Assembly: GCF_902635505.1 (NCBI RefSeq) | Contig: NC_045428.1 | Location: 225,200,107 to 225,264,106, forward strand | DNA length: 64,000 nt | Source: Sarcophilus harrisii | Taxonomy: Eukaryota; Chordata; Mammalia; Dasyuromorphia; Dasyuridae | Reading direction: 5' to 3' | Translations under genes and position numbers: made by a program | In this document: in pieces, positions 35,505 to 46,008 of the stretch | Layout of the letters: the number at the start of each line of letters is the position of its first letter | Position numbering within the stretch: position 1 is the stretch's first letter | The notes under the pieces: model-generated | Databases searched by the model: none | What the model was told of the DNA's origin: nothing | The model's input: the letters and a program-made list of their open reading frames with translations, nothing else

Positions 35505-35675
35505 TTTGCTTGCTTTCCACCCTCACTTCCCCCTTTCCCCCCCCCCCCCCCCCATCGCCACAGACTGTAAGCTACTTGAGGGCAGGGAACATCTTTTATC
35601 TTTAAATCCCCAGTGCTTAGCACTGTACTTGGTATAGTAGGTGCTTAATAAAGACTTGTTGACTGACCAACACAC
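35505..35675 (+). repeat. L2 LINE 3' end with poly(C) run
   Basis: CAGACTGTAAGCTACTTGAG, CCCAGTGCTTAGCACTGTAC and GTGCTTAATAAAGACTTGTT mark the L2 3' end. A run of 17 C (35537-35553) lies within it. Confidence 0.75.
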
Positions 35676-35754
35676 ATGCAAAGTATCTTTGTGTTGAGAA
35701 AGCTTTTACTCAGTGCTTTACTATTTACACAGTTGCCTAGTATACCAGAGAAAC

Positions 35755-35912
35755 TAGGTAGCTAGGTCTAGCAGTTCAAATATGCTAGGGAAATGTGTGA
35801 CTGGGAAAATCACTTATCACTATTTGCCTCAGTTTTCTCATCTGTAAAGTGAGCTAGAGAAGGAAATGACCAATCACTTCAGTGGTTGTCAAGTGGTTTG
35901 CCAAGAAAACCT
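35755..35912 (+). repeat. SINE1-type tRNA-derived SINE
   Basis: Sense copy: CTCAGTTTTCTCATCTGTAA, AGAGAAGGAAATGACCAATC, and TTTGCCAAGAAAACCTCAAA at its 3' side. A second SINE follows directly. Confidence 0.75.
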
Positions 35913-35914
35913 CA

Positions 35915-36074
35915 AATGGAGCAGCTAGGCAATATAGTGGATAAAGTACAGACCCTGAAATCAGGAGGACCCAGGTTCAGACATTTAATATTTACTTGCT
36001 GTGTGACCCCTGGCAAGTCATTTAACCCCAATTGCCTCAGCAAAAAACAAAACCAAATAAACAACAAATAAAAA
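35915..36074 (+). repeat. MAR1/WALLSI-type tRNA SINE inserted in a SINE1 tail
   Basis: GGAGCAGCTAGGCAATATAG then GGATAAAGTACAGACCCTG, CTTGCTGTGTGACCCCTGGC and TTTAACCCCAATTGCCTCAG, with an A-rich tail. AAAACCTCAAATGG on the left and AAAACCCCAATAGG on the right look like a diverged duplication of the SINE1 host sequence. Confidence 0.75.
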
Positions 36075-36336
36075 CCCCAATAGGGTCTTATAATAGTTGC
36101 TTAATAAATGTGCTAGAAGTTGGGGATACAAAGGAAAAAATAAAAATATAAAATAAAATAAAAATCTGCTCTTAATAAACTTTACATTTCTGTAGGAGGA
36201 AATAATATATTCACAGACATTTATATGCAAAATTAATTAAAAAAAGGTTTGTTCTAATGAAGAAGGGAAAGAAGGCCTTAGGAGCTGGGGAAATCAGGTA
36301 CCCTCATGTAGGACACAGCATGGCAATATTGAACAA

Positions 36337-36485
36337 ATACTTTATCTAGAACAAGGGACCTGAATTCAAATCCTATCTCTGATCCTTATCACCTGTGCGA
36401 CCTTGGGTCATCTCCTTAGTTTTGATCTGTAAACTAAGGGATTTATACTAGATGACTTCTGGTCCAGGTCTAGATTTATGTACTG
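36337..36485 (+). repeat. MIR3-like CORE-SINE
   Basis: AACAAGGGACCTGAATTCAA, CCTGTGCGACCTTGGGTCAT and the tail GGGATTTATACTAGATGACT. Confidence 0.6.
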
Positions 36486-36532
36486 AGGAGATAGCATTGA
36501 TCCTTAAGGAATATTAGGATCTTAGGCAGAAG

Positions 36533-36752
36533 TTGTGTCTATTCTTCTCGCCCCTATTTGAGTTTTCTTGGTGAAGATACTGAAGTAGTTTGCCATTTCC
36601 TTCTTCAGCTTTTTACAGATGAGGAAACTGAGGCAAATAGGGTTAAGTGACTTGTCTAGGGCCACACAGCTTGTGTCTGTGGACAGATTTGAACTCATAT
36701 GATCCTCAATGCGGGGCTGGCACTCTATTTACCGAGCCATCCAGCTATCCCT
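36533..36752 (-). repeat. SINE1-type tRNA-derived SINE
   Basis: Antisense copy: GCCATTTCCTTCTTCAGCTT, GAGGAAACTGAGGCAAATAG, GACTTGTCTAGGGCCACACA and ACCGAGCCATCCAGCTATCC. Confidence 0.85.
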
Positions 36753-37079
36753 TTAATAATGGTGATATACTGCAAATTGACTGAAAAAAAAATCATTAAC
36801 TACTTTCTCTGTAGCACAGAGCTACTCTCTTCCTGCTCCTTTTTGACTTCACCTTTTCCTTTCTTTGATCTCTGGTGAATGGGGAAGCATGGGTTTCTTT
36901 AGGAAAGCTATAATATGTATCAGTAAGTCTCTTGGGTTCCTGTTGGCTCCTTAGATGGTAATTCCAACCATTAGAAAGATAATCTACTTTTTGTGCCCTT
37001 GAGATACCATAATCTCACTCAGCTACTATCACTTCTACAGACAAAAAGATATACAATTAAAGAACTTTTAGAAAAACTT

Positions 37080-37478
37080 TTTTTTAAAAAATTCTATTTT
37101 ATTTTATTTTTAGTTTTACTTTCTCTCTAGCTTACTCCTCCTCTTTACTTGAGAAAGCAAAAAATGCAAAACCTATTACAAATTTGAAGTCATGTAAAAT
37201 AATTTTCCTCATTTGTAATGTTGAAGAAGGAAGAAAGAAAAAGAAAGTAGGAAAAATGTTTCATTTTGTGCCTGATAACATCAGTTCTGTATCTAAAGGT
37301 AGATAGAATTTTTCATCTTAAATCCTTTGGAACTATTGATGGATCAGTGTGTTGATCAGAGTTCTCCTGGTTCTGCTCACTTCATTTTGTATCAGTTTAT
37401 GTAAGTTTTCTTAGATTTTTCTGAAACTATCCCCTTCATCATTTTTAACAACACAATAGTGTTCCATTATGGAAGCAA
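37080..37478 (-). repeat. L1 LINE fragment
   Basis: Antisense L1 end: CAGTGTGTTGATCAGAGTTC, CTGGTTCTGCTCACTTCATT then TGTATCAGTTTATG, and CACAATAGTGTTCCATTATG. It corresponds to decayed ORF2 end and 3' UTR. Confidence 0.65.
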
Positions 37479-37479
37479 G

Positions 37480-38200
37480 AGATTGATGTTAGGAGGAGAT
37501 AAACATATATGGAGGGGAAGGACACAACTCGGGGGCACCTAGGCAGTGCAGTGATTAGAGCACCTTCAGGGGCATTTCTTAGTTCACATGTCTATAAATG
37601 CCCAGGAAGACATCCTCTGTATGAAAGCTGTGGGAGGCAGGGCTGCAAGCAGGATTAGTAGTCTAGAGGTCACTGCTATTCCCAGGACTCTCAGGCTCAG
37701 GCTCCTAGGCTATCTCCACTGGGTTTGGAAGGGAGGTAATGGTTAAGTTGGTGCAGGTGGTTAGACTTTCCTGGTTCAGGTCACTTCCTGATAAGTTTAT
37801 TTAATGCTTCGTTAGATTGACTCATTTGTCTTGACTGGTAATGGTCAGTAGATGACAGTATCCATCAGTGGAGGGAATATCCATGTCAATGATATCACAT
37901 ATCTTTAGAGCATCAACGTGTTAAAGTAAGTTGCTTTAAAAACATATGATGTGCTAGAAACAGAGCCATCTCTAGCTTAGGGCCAATTCTGACAACTGAC
38001 CTGGCCCTGAACATTGGCAAACAGCTGGGCAGTGCCTGGGGAAGGTGGAGCTTGTTTTTCTAAAGATATTAAAATAGATTTAAGGCTCATTCAGTCGGGA
38101 CACTTAACACTACACAAACCATGACCAACTATGACCACAGAAAGACTACACTTCTTTCCTTCCATAAAAATAATAGACAATATAGTGCTTTTTTTTTTCT
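37480..38200. other. Intergenic, no gene recognised
   Basis: Slightly GC-richer than its surroundings around 37600-38050. A scrap of MAR1-like SINE head (GGGGCACCTAGGCAGTGCAG) lies at about 37532-37590. Nothing else is recognised. Confidence 0.5.
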
Positions 38201-38219
38201 TTTTTGAAAATATTATTGC

Positions 38220-38805
38220 TTTCCTTTGTTTTTCTTTTTTTTTCTTTTTTTTTTAATTTAATAGCCTTTTATTTATTTTTTCCTTTGTTTTTCATATCAC
38301 CTCTATTTCCAGATATCTTTTTTCCTCCTCTACAAAGAAAGCTATGGTTTGTAATAAAGTATATACTAGAAAGAGAAGGAAAAAAAATTGAACAAAATTA
38401 TAAAACATACTAACCAAGTCTGACAGTATATGTAACATCACACACTATAGTCCTCCACCTCTGTAAAAAACGTTAAGAATGTGTATTTTCTTTAAAAAAT
38501 TTTTTTTTCTTAATTACATATAAAAATAATTTTTAACATTTGTATTTTAAAATTTTGAGTTCCAGATTCTTTTCTTCTCTCCTTTCCTTGAAAAGACAAG
38601 CAGTTTAATATAGATTATATATGTGCTGTCAAGCAAAACATTAGCCATGTTATGAAAGAAAACACAGACCTAGAGGAAAAAAACAAGAAAAATAAAGTTT
38701 AAAAAAAATTGCTTCAATTTGTATTTAGACTCCACTAGTTCTTTCTGTAGAAGTAGACAGCATTTTTTTATCATAAAGGATCATGCATGTTCTCAACTCT
38801 TCTCT
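38220..38805 (-). repeat. L1 LINE 3' fragments
   Basis: TTTAATTTAATAGCCTTTTA at about 38252 is an L1 3' terminus seen from the other strand. From 38492, decayed antisense 3' UTR (AAAGACAAGCAGTTTAATAT, CAAGCAAAACATTAGCCATG) follows. Probably two pieces. Confidence 0.5.
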
Positions 38806-39980
38806 GGGGCCAAACTTAGTTATCAATTAATATGTTGTGGACTCCTAAAGAATGACCCTGAGTGGAGATGATCAGGTCCTGAAATAAATCAAGACCATGA
38901 GTTCAGAAATAAAACATTTTCTAACTGAGATAAGAAACCTGCTACCCTGGGAATGTTCATTGTATTTTCCAACCAAATTGACCCATGGAAAAGTTTTTTG
39001 TAGTTTCAGGAAGAGAGGGGGAAGGAGGCAGTATGAGATAGCTAGACCTGATCAAGAGATCCCAGAGACTCTTGACAATCTGGGCAAGGAAAGCTCTTTT
39101 ATTCTGGCCATTTTACTCTTCTTGCCATGAATCCCAATGGAAAGGGCCAAGGACGCTAGAACTGAAATCTCATTTGAACTGGGCTCCCCACAAGGTAAAC
39201 TCCCTGTGTGTGGGGACCTAGGATGTGGTCCAGGTCAGTCTAATCAAGAGTAAATATCTTAAGAGCAGGAAGGTAAGGATATTATTGAAATTCTGACATT
39301 GCAAAGATCATCTAAAGGAGTGGCAAGTAATATATTTGGTAGTAACAATTTTCTGTCTAGATGTTCTGTAATTTTAAATGCATCAAAATGCCAGAAGTAT
39401 GAAATTGGGGATTGCAGGGGCACCTAAAATATTAAATGACCTAAGAAGATGTAAGATCTTGTAGTATTCAGAGGAAGAGAGAAAAAAAAAAAAAAAAACA
39501 TAAGCAGCATGTTAGGGGAAAAAAAAGCCTTCACTGTTCCTTCTGTGGGAGGAAGAGAAAACAGGAGCAGATTCAAACAGGTATATATACCAAAACCATG
39601 ATACCATATTGTAAAAGCCAAAACATTTTAAAAATTCCTAAAAGCAGACAGAAGAATGATCTTGGTTTAACCAAAGGAAAAGAAGCAAAAAGAAAAAAAA
39701 AAACCACATCTAGTTTTTTGCTCCAAAGAAATGCTTGTATGTATTTTTTTCAACTGCAAATGTTGATTTGATAAATGTTAATGCTTTGGCAAATCATTGG
39801 CCTTAAGAAGGGAGAAGATTTATGCAGATCAATTCAGGCCTTGTCTTCTTGTTCCTAGTGATAAGAATTAAGTTATTTTATCAATTTTTTTAATCAATTT
39901 TATCAATCAAGATAGTATTCACTATCTGTTTACTTTTACTTCACCATATAGCCTAAAAGATGTCCTTTTAAACCAGAGTA
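38806..39980. other. Intergenic, no gene recognised
   Basis: Unique-looking sequence with an A run of about 18 at 39481-39498. No coding or repeat pattern that I can name. Confidence 0.5.
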
Positions 39981-39984
39981 GATA

Positions 39985-40235
39985 ATGATAATGGCCTTTA
40001 CAGAGTGTTATAGAGTTTGCTAAGGCTTTCCATATGTTACCTCATTTGATTTGCACAATCATCTGGGAGGTAGAAGCTTTTATTATTCCCATTTTATAGA
40101 TGGTAAAATGGAGACTGGGTGCGTCAGTGGGTGATTTGCCTAGAATAATACAGCTAGTTAGATTCTAAAGCTAGATTTGGAGTCAAGTTTTCCTGATTCC
40201 AAGCTTAGTACTCTACCCATTATACCATCTAAGTG
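39985..40235 (-). repeat. MIR-type SINE
   Basis: Antisense: GTTATAGAGTTTGCTAAGGC, ATCTGGGAGGTAGAAGCTTT, CCCATTTTATAGATGGTAAA and ACTCTACCCATTATACCATC. Confidence 0.7.
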
Positions 40236-40789
40236 CTTCAATTTTGTATTTTCATTTTCTCCTTAACTACAGGGAAGATGTGAACCCCCAGTGCATTAAA
40301 TATAAAGAGGGGAGAGTTCAGGTTGACTTATGCATTAATGGGAGAAGTGATGCTATCTAAAATGCAGAAAAGATGAAGAAGAGTTTAGGGGGTGTATGTT
40401 GAAGTGGAGATGGGTGTGCTAAAGACTGGAAAGCTGGATAGATTTTTAGCTTCTCTTGAGTTAAAATTGTCATGTAAATAATTGTGGATGCCTAGAACAA
40501 CACATGCAACCATATCTTCATGCAATGCAACAAACCAATCAAGGAAGCAAACAAGTGCCTACTCTGTGTCCAGCACTATCCTAGGTGCTGAAAACAAAAG
40601 GGAAAGTCTCCAGTAGTCACAGAGATTGTGTTGTGTGACTGCCAGCCAGAAGTGAGTCACAGGGTTTCCTGTCTGAGGGTTGGGAACTAGGAAGAAAGTT
40701 ATATGTTAGTGTAGTCACATCCTTACATACATTCAACTTAACATAAGAACAGGCTTTTGCAGTTGAAGAAACTGAAAGCAATAAAAATA

Positions 40790-41030
40790 ACTAACATTAA
40801 TAGAGCACATTACAAATGTTATTACTTTTTTTGAACCTTGGAAATAGCCCTGTGAGGCTATAACTATAAAAATATTATGATACCCATTTTAAAAATAAAT
40901 AAACAAAAGCTTGATAAGTGACTTTATTCACTGCTGAACGGCTTTATGATTGTCAGAAGTAGGATTTGACCCCAATTTTTACTGATTTCAGGTCTAGTAT
41001 CATCTCTATTAAATCATGTTTCCTGTTACT
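40790..41030 (-). repeat. MIR-type SINE
   Basis: Antisense: ACTAACATTAATAGAGCACA, TTGGAAATAGCCCTGTGAGG, GATACCCATTTTAAAAATAA and GTCAGAAGTAGGATTTGACC. Confidence 0.6.
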
Positions 41031-41050
41031 CCAATTTCATCATTCCACCA

Positions 41051-41297
41051 TCCTAGGTGGAGGTATCCTAGGTGGCACAGTGGATCCAGCATGAACTTGA
41101 AATCAGGAAGATTTATCCTCATTAATCCAACTTTGGCCTCTGACACTTACTAGTCATTTTACTCTGTCTCAATTTCCTTATCTGTCAAATGATATGGAGA
41201 AGGAAATGGCAAGACACTCCCGTATTTTTGCCAAGAAAACCCCAACTAAGGTCAGGAAGAATTGGACATGACTGAAATGACTGAACAGCAACAAAAA
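41051..41297 (+). repeat. SINE1-type tRNA-derived SINE
   Basis: TAGGTGGCACAGTGGATCCA, TCAAATGATATGGAGAAGGA, TTGCCAAGAAAACCCCAACT and GAATTGGACATGACTGAAAT, with a final AACAGCAACAAAAA tail. Near full length. Confidence 0.85.
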
Positions 41298-41514
41298 TCT
41301 ATAGTGTCATTTTGTAAATAACCATAATAATAATATCATATTACTAAGCAGGAATAGTTTACATTATTTAAAAATATTAATTTACATTATATTATAGAAA
41401 TACATGGCTATAGAATTATGAATGATTCTTAATTATAAAATAACAGAATCTGAAGGCTCAATGCTTCTAATTGGCACAGTCACTGAGAAAACTATTTCAG
41501 AAGAAAATTCTGAG

Positions 41515-41630
41515 TTCAATAGGGTAGGGCCTGTCTTCTACCTCTTTTTGTGTCCCCAATGTTTAGCACAGTGTTTGGCACATAATAGATGCTTAATAAA
41601 CATTTACTGATTATTTGATTGATTGATCTG
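41515..41630 (+). repeat. L2 LINE 3' end
   Basis: CAATGTTTAGCACAGTGTTT then GGCACATAATAGATGC and TTAATAAACATTTACTGATT then GATTGATTGA, a clean L2 terminus. Confidence 0.75.
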
Positions 41631-42299
41631 CCATTTTGAATCATCTTCCTTTAGAGAAAAAAAAAGGAGAATCAGCTATTTTGAGAGAGTGAGTTTTCTA
41701 CAGATAATGAAATTTTATCCCAGTCTTTTACACAGATCCTTTCACATGTAAATATTTGATATTGTACTATTTAAAGCTTCTGGCTATGGATGCTTAATGC
41801 TCCCAAATTGCCTCAAGCAAAAGGTGGTAAACCTGGCTGGATAAGCCATTAGCATTTCATAAACTGATACCAGTGGTCTAAGGCCTGCTTTATATTCCAT
41901 ATCCCCAGGACAGGGTTATTTTAGACTGTGGTCTAGGGACCATTTTGAGATCTGGAAAAGAACATTATTGACCACCTCAGTATTTCATCAGCATCTGTTG
42001 TGTGTACCATAATGATATTGAGGAGGGAAATAAAAGCTCTGAAATAGAGGTTTATACCTAATCTATTTTTTCAAAATAAGTTTTATTGTTGTCTTTTGTT
42101 TTTAAATTATAATCATTTTTGGTCATAGTCCTACTCTTCCCACCTCCAAACATTCAAAGTCCTTATCTTATAAAAACAAACAAACAAAAAAAGACCTTCA
42201 AAACAATTGACAGACACAGTGATCCCACATCTGATAGCAAATGTAAGTTTTTATGCCCAAAGCCCCCTAGGTGTCCACCAAAAGATGAGCCATCTAGTT

Positions 42300-42492
42300 C
42301 AGGGCTATATAAACTTTTTCCACTCACAACCCCTTTTCGCTCAAAAATTTTTTTACATGATCCTGGGTATATAGGTATATAAAATATGTATACAAATCAA
42401 ACATTTACTGATAATAAATCATAATTTTGAGACTATTGCATTCAATTACATTGCCATTTTTGGGACTACAACCCACAGTTTAAGAAGTTTTG
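42300..42492. mobile_element. hAT-type nonautonomous DNA transposon
   Basis: About 193 bases. It starts CAGGGCTATATAAACTTTTT and ends AGTTTAAGAAGTTTTG, imperfect inverted ends of the 'CAGGGGTTCTTAAACT' kind. Flanks ATCTAGTT and ATCTATAG agree at 6 of 8 bases, as expected for an old 8-bp hAT duplication. Related to the copy at 55417-55710. Confidence 0.65.
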
Positions 42493-42593
42493 ATCTATAG
42501 TATTGGGCCAAGATTAGGCGTGTCATCAGCTCAGAAGTGATTCAGCCAGTTTTAACATTCTTTTTGTTTACACTATTATAGTCATCCTTTAAT

Positions 42594-42855
42594 GGGCAGC
42601 TATGTGGTACAATGGATAGAGTGCCAGACCTGAAGTCAGGAAGACTCATTTTTCTAAGTTCAAATTTGTCCTTAGATACTTTTTAGCTGTGTAAGTTTAC
42701 ACAAGGGTAGGGTAGGGCAAGTAAGTGACTTTCTAGTTTGCCTCTTATGTAAAATGATCAGGAAAAGGAAATGGCAAATCACTCCAGTATCTCTGTCAAG
42801 AAAATCCCTAAATAGGATCATGAAGAATCAGATGCAAGTAAACAATAACAAAAGA
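42594..42855 (+). repeat. SINE1-type tRNA-derived SINE
   Basis: GGGCAGCTATGTGGTACAAT then GGATAGAGTGCCAGACC, GGAAAAGGAAATGGCAAATC, CAAGAAAATCCCTAAATAGG and ATGAAGAATCAGATGCAAGT, with an A-rich tail. Full length, inside an old L1. Confidence 0.85.
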
Positions 42856-43156
42856 AATCATCAATAGTGTTCTTTTCACTAACAGATCATAGCAATTATC
42901 TCATGATTCTCTAAATTCTTCATATTCATTGTATCTTAAAGTGCAATAATATTCCATTATATTTATATGTCATATTTTGTTTAGCTTTTCCTAAATAAAT
43001 AGGAAACCATTTTGTTCTTAGTAGTTTTTTTGTTTTGTTTTTTTGCAACCACTAAAAGTGATACTATGAATATTTTGGTAAATATAAGGCCATTTCTTAT
43101 GTCTTTGATCTCTTTGGGGTGCATATATCCAGGAGAGAGATCTCTGGAGTGAGGGT

Positions 43157-43540
43157 AATGCCAGAGAAACTGAGGCAAGATAGTGATTAGAGAGTTTTTA
43201 ATATTTTATTTGAAAGGGAGAGATTTACTGGGACTAAATGGATCCATGGTTTGGTCCCAGGATTGAATGAGACTATAATCTCCAAGAATCCAGCAGCGAA
43301 TGTCAGATATAAAGATTCTTTTATAAGATAACAAGAATGGAGACATAATGGGGGTAGGCACCTGATATTCTAATTAATTGGGATGGGGAGAGGCATCTGA
43401 TATTCTAATGATTTCTAAGATATAAGATCTTTATTCTATCAAACATTCTGATGATTAAGAGGGAACTGAGGCAGAATAATTTAGGGAAACTGGGTCAGGA
43501 AAATTAGGGGAAACTGAATCAGGATAATAAAAGGGAACTA
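43157..43540. mobile_element. LTR-like insert, possible solo LTR
   Basis: About 380 bases split an old L1. The sequence between TGCCAGAG (43159) and ATGGCA (ends 43535) has short inverted ends TGCCA/TGGCA of the TG...CA kind. An internal near-repeat (CTGATATTCTAAT, twice) is present. No coding part is visible. The family is not identified and a target-site duplication is unclear. It would be a fossil younger than the L1 around it. Confidence 0.35.
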
Positions 43541-44864
43541 TGGCACAACAGTGAAAAGGTCAGAATAACTGAATACTTTTCTCAAAATTCTAAAGTCTCC
43601 ACAATGGTAGATCTGTTCATAGCTCCATCAGTAATGTATTATTGTGGCTTTCTTTCCATAATACCACCTACATTGCTTATTTATATCTTTTAATAATTTT
43701 GCCAATTTGTCAGATGTGAGGTGGATACTCAGAATTGTTTTAATTTGCATTTCATTTATAATTACTGACTTGTAATCTATACTTCATATGGGTGTAGATG
43801 ATTTTGTACTACTTCTTTTGAAAGGTGTTTATATTGTTTGACCTCTTTTTGGGGGGGGGATTACAGTCAGTTTTACATATTTGTATCCAATTCCTATATA
43901 TCTTGGATATCAACCTTTTATTTCAGCTATTTTACATGATTTTTTTCTGTTTGTTTCTTTTCTTCTTTCTTGATTTTGTATGAATCTTTTTTTGTATGTT
44001 TCTATAACTACTTTTTGCTGATATTTTCTTTATCATTTGATTTTTTGATTCAGTTCTTCTATTTTCCCTAAACAATGAGCCATTCTTAGTAATAAAGATT
44101 TAAAAAGAAAGAGAAATATTCCATATTCACAGTCCCCTAAATCAGCAAAAGAAAAAAAAAAAGAGGGAATTTTGTATTCATTTTAACAAGATTCATTGAC
44201 TCTTCTGCCTTCTCCCTACCCCCAGCACCAGGGCTTATGTCATTCTTAAATATAGCCAATATGGATAAATCTAGTACAAGGTTCTGGCTTATCAGTGTCA
44301 CTCTTGAACATTAAGGATCAGTTTGATACAATAAACCTTTACTAGATCATAACAGTTGTGGAGGCAGCTAATAGAAATCCATAAAATATAGTTTTATTGC
44401 TTATATGAGATAATTCCAACTAGGCTAACAAAATATTGCTTAAATAGAATTCTTTAGGAGACCTGCTTCAGGATTCAGAGTAGTACATCAGTTTTAGATT
44501 AAGTGAGATGACTTGCAGTTCAATTCAATAAGCTATGTGAGCCTGCTGTGTACCCAGCCTTATCCTTGACATTTGTAAGAGTAGGGAGGACCGGGGAGAA
44601 GGAAAATATATTCTCTGACCATGAGACTCCTGCCTTCTGTATGGAACCCTAGATATACCAGAGAGCAAGATGAGGGGCAGTGAGTAGATCTTATTGATCT
44701 TATCTGCCATTACAAGTCTTTAGAGCTAGAACTACAAACCTTCTTGTATTGGTAGTCATAGCTCTGCTGATTAGACTACCTGTATATCTTAAGCCTACTA
44801 TCTTTAAGAAAAAGAAGTGAGACCAAATAGTAAGTGAAGTTCCTCTCAAACCAATCCTATAAAA

Positions 44865-45599
44865 CAGGGATTCCCAACTTGGAGTACATGTAACACTGGG
44901 TAGTTTTAGGATTTTGTTAAAGGAGTATGGGGGAAATGTTATAAATGATTCTATCAACTTACTGAAATAATCCCAAAATAGTAGCGTTAGTGAAAAGAAT
45001 TATATCTAATAACTTTGTGATACTAAAATTGTTATACAATGTGGTAATTCAAGGAAATTCCAATAAACTCAGATAGAAAATGCTGTCTGCATTCAGAGAG
45101 AGAACTATAGAGACTGAATGTGGATCAAAGCATAATATTTTCATTTTTGTTGTTGTTTTTTTTATTTTTCTTTTGAGCTGACATGACAACATGAGGAATA
45201 TGGAAATATGTTTAGAAGAATTGTACATGTTTAACCTATATCGGATTATTTGCTGTCTTAAGGAGAGGGGAAAGTGAGGGAGAGGAGAAAAATTGGAAAA
45301 CAAAGTTTTGCAAAGGGGAATGTTGAAAACTATATATATACATAATATTCCTGAATAGTATGTATGCTATGTATGAATGTATAATGCTATTGAAAAAATG
45401 CCAAATAAAATTTTTTATGAAAAAATGATTTCTTGATTTTATTTCCTATATGCAAAATAAATTCTAGAATTTATTTTAATTTATATTTTATGTTAAATGA
45501 ATTTAACATTTATTTTCTTTTATACTTTACATAGAATACAAGAAGGTTTAACTGTGATTCACAATGGTATGGGGACTAAAAAAGACTGGGAAACATATT
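44865..45599. mobile_element. hAT/Charlie-like DNA transposon, split by an L1
   Basis: Starts CAGGGATTCCCAACTTGGAG and ends near ACTGGGAAACATATT, loosely inverted ends. Flanks CTATAAAA and GTATAAGG share TATAA. An L1 3' end (45062-45425) sits inside. No transposase remnant is recognised. Confidence 0.5.
45062..45425 (+). repeat. L1 LINE 3' end
   Basis: ATGCTGTCTGCATTCAGAGA, GAATGTGGATCAAAGCATAA, GTTTAACCTATATCGGATTA and AAAACAAAGTTTTGCAAAGG are the marsupial L1 3' UTR pattern. The copy continues to an A-rich end with a CAAATAAAATTTTT signal. Confidence 0.75.
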
Positions 45600-45772
45600 G
45601 TATAAGGCAAAAGTGAAAACTTTGGCTACCTTTCTAGAAGGAAGAAGGAAACAAGAACTAATTACTTGCCAGACATTGTGGTAAGCATTATAAATATTAT
45701 TTCATTTGATTCTTGTGACACCTCTGGGAAGTGGGTGCTATTATTTTTCCAATTTTATAGATGCTGAAACTT

Positions 45773-45928
45773 TTTTTTTTATTTAATAGCCTTTTATTTA
45801 CAGGATATATACATGGGTAACTTTACAGCATTAACAATTGCCAAACCTCTTGTTCCAATTTTTCACCTCTTACCCCCCCCACCCCCTCCCCTAGATGGCA
45901 GGATGACCAGTAGATGTTAAATATATTA
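45773..45928 (-). repeat. L1 3' end with perfect 16-bp target-site duplication
   Basis: 156 bases, antisense: a T run, TTAATAGCCTTTTATTTACA, GGTAACTTTACAGCATTAAC and CTAGATGGCAGGATGACC. ATAGATGCTGAAACTT flanks it exactly on both sides (45757-45772 and 45929-45944), duplicating MIR sequence. The perfect duplication suggests a fairly recent insertion. Confidence 0.92.
45888..45901 (+). promoter_or_regulatory. CTCF-like motif in L1 3' UTR
   Basis: CCCCTAGATGGCAG matches 13 of 14 positions of the CTCF core CCASYAGRKGGCRS. Sequence match only; binding is not shown. Confidence 0.35.
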
Positions 45929-46008
45929 ATAGATGCTGAAACTTATAGTGGTTAAGTGACTTATCAAGGATCATATAGCTAATAAATGCTGAAGGCTGAA
46001 TTTAATTA

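Larger units (their letters stand above)
42057..44095 (-). repeat. Old L1 LINE carrying three nested insertions
   Basis: Antisense L1 sequence appears in pieces: 42057-42291 (3' UTR), 42501-42593, 42855-43155 (ORF2 end, with TTCTTCATATTCATTGTATC, ATAATATTCCATTATATTTA and TTGATCTCTTTGGGGTGCAT), and 43560-44095 (ORF2 further in, with CTCCACAATGGTAGATCTG, GATGTGAGGTGGATACTCAG and TCCAATTCCTATATATCTTG). Between the pieces lie a hAT element, a SINE and an LTR-like insert. The L1 is decayed, and the inserts show it was already in place when they arrived. Confidence 0.65.
45660..46005 (-). repeat. MIR-type SINE split by an L1
   Basis: Antisense MIR: CCAGACATTGTGGTAAGCAT and TTTCATTTGATTCTTGTGAC, interrupted at 45773-45928, then GTTAAGTGACTTATCAAGGA and ATAGCTAATAAATGCTGAAG. 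Confidence 0.7.
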
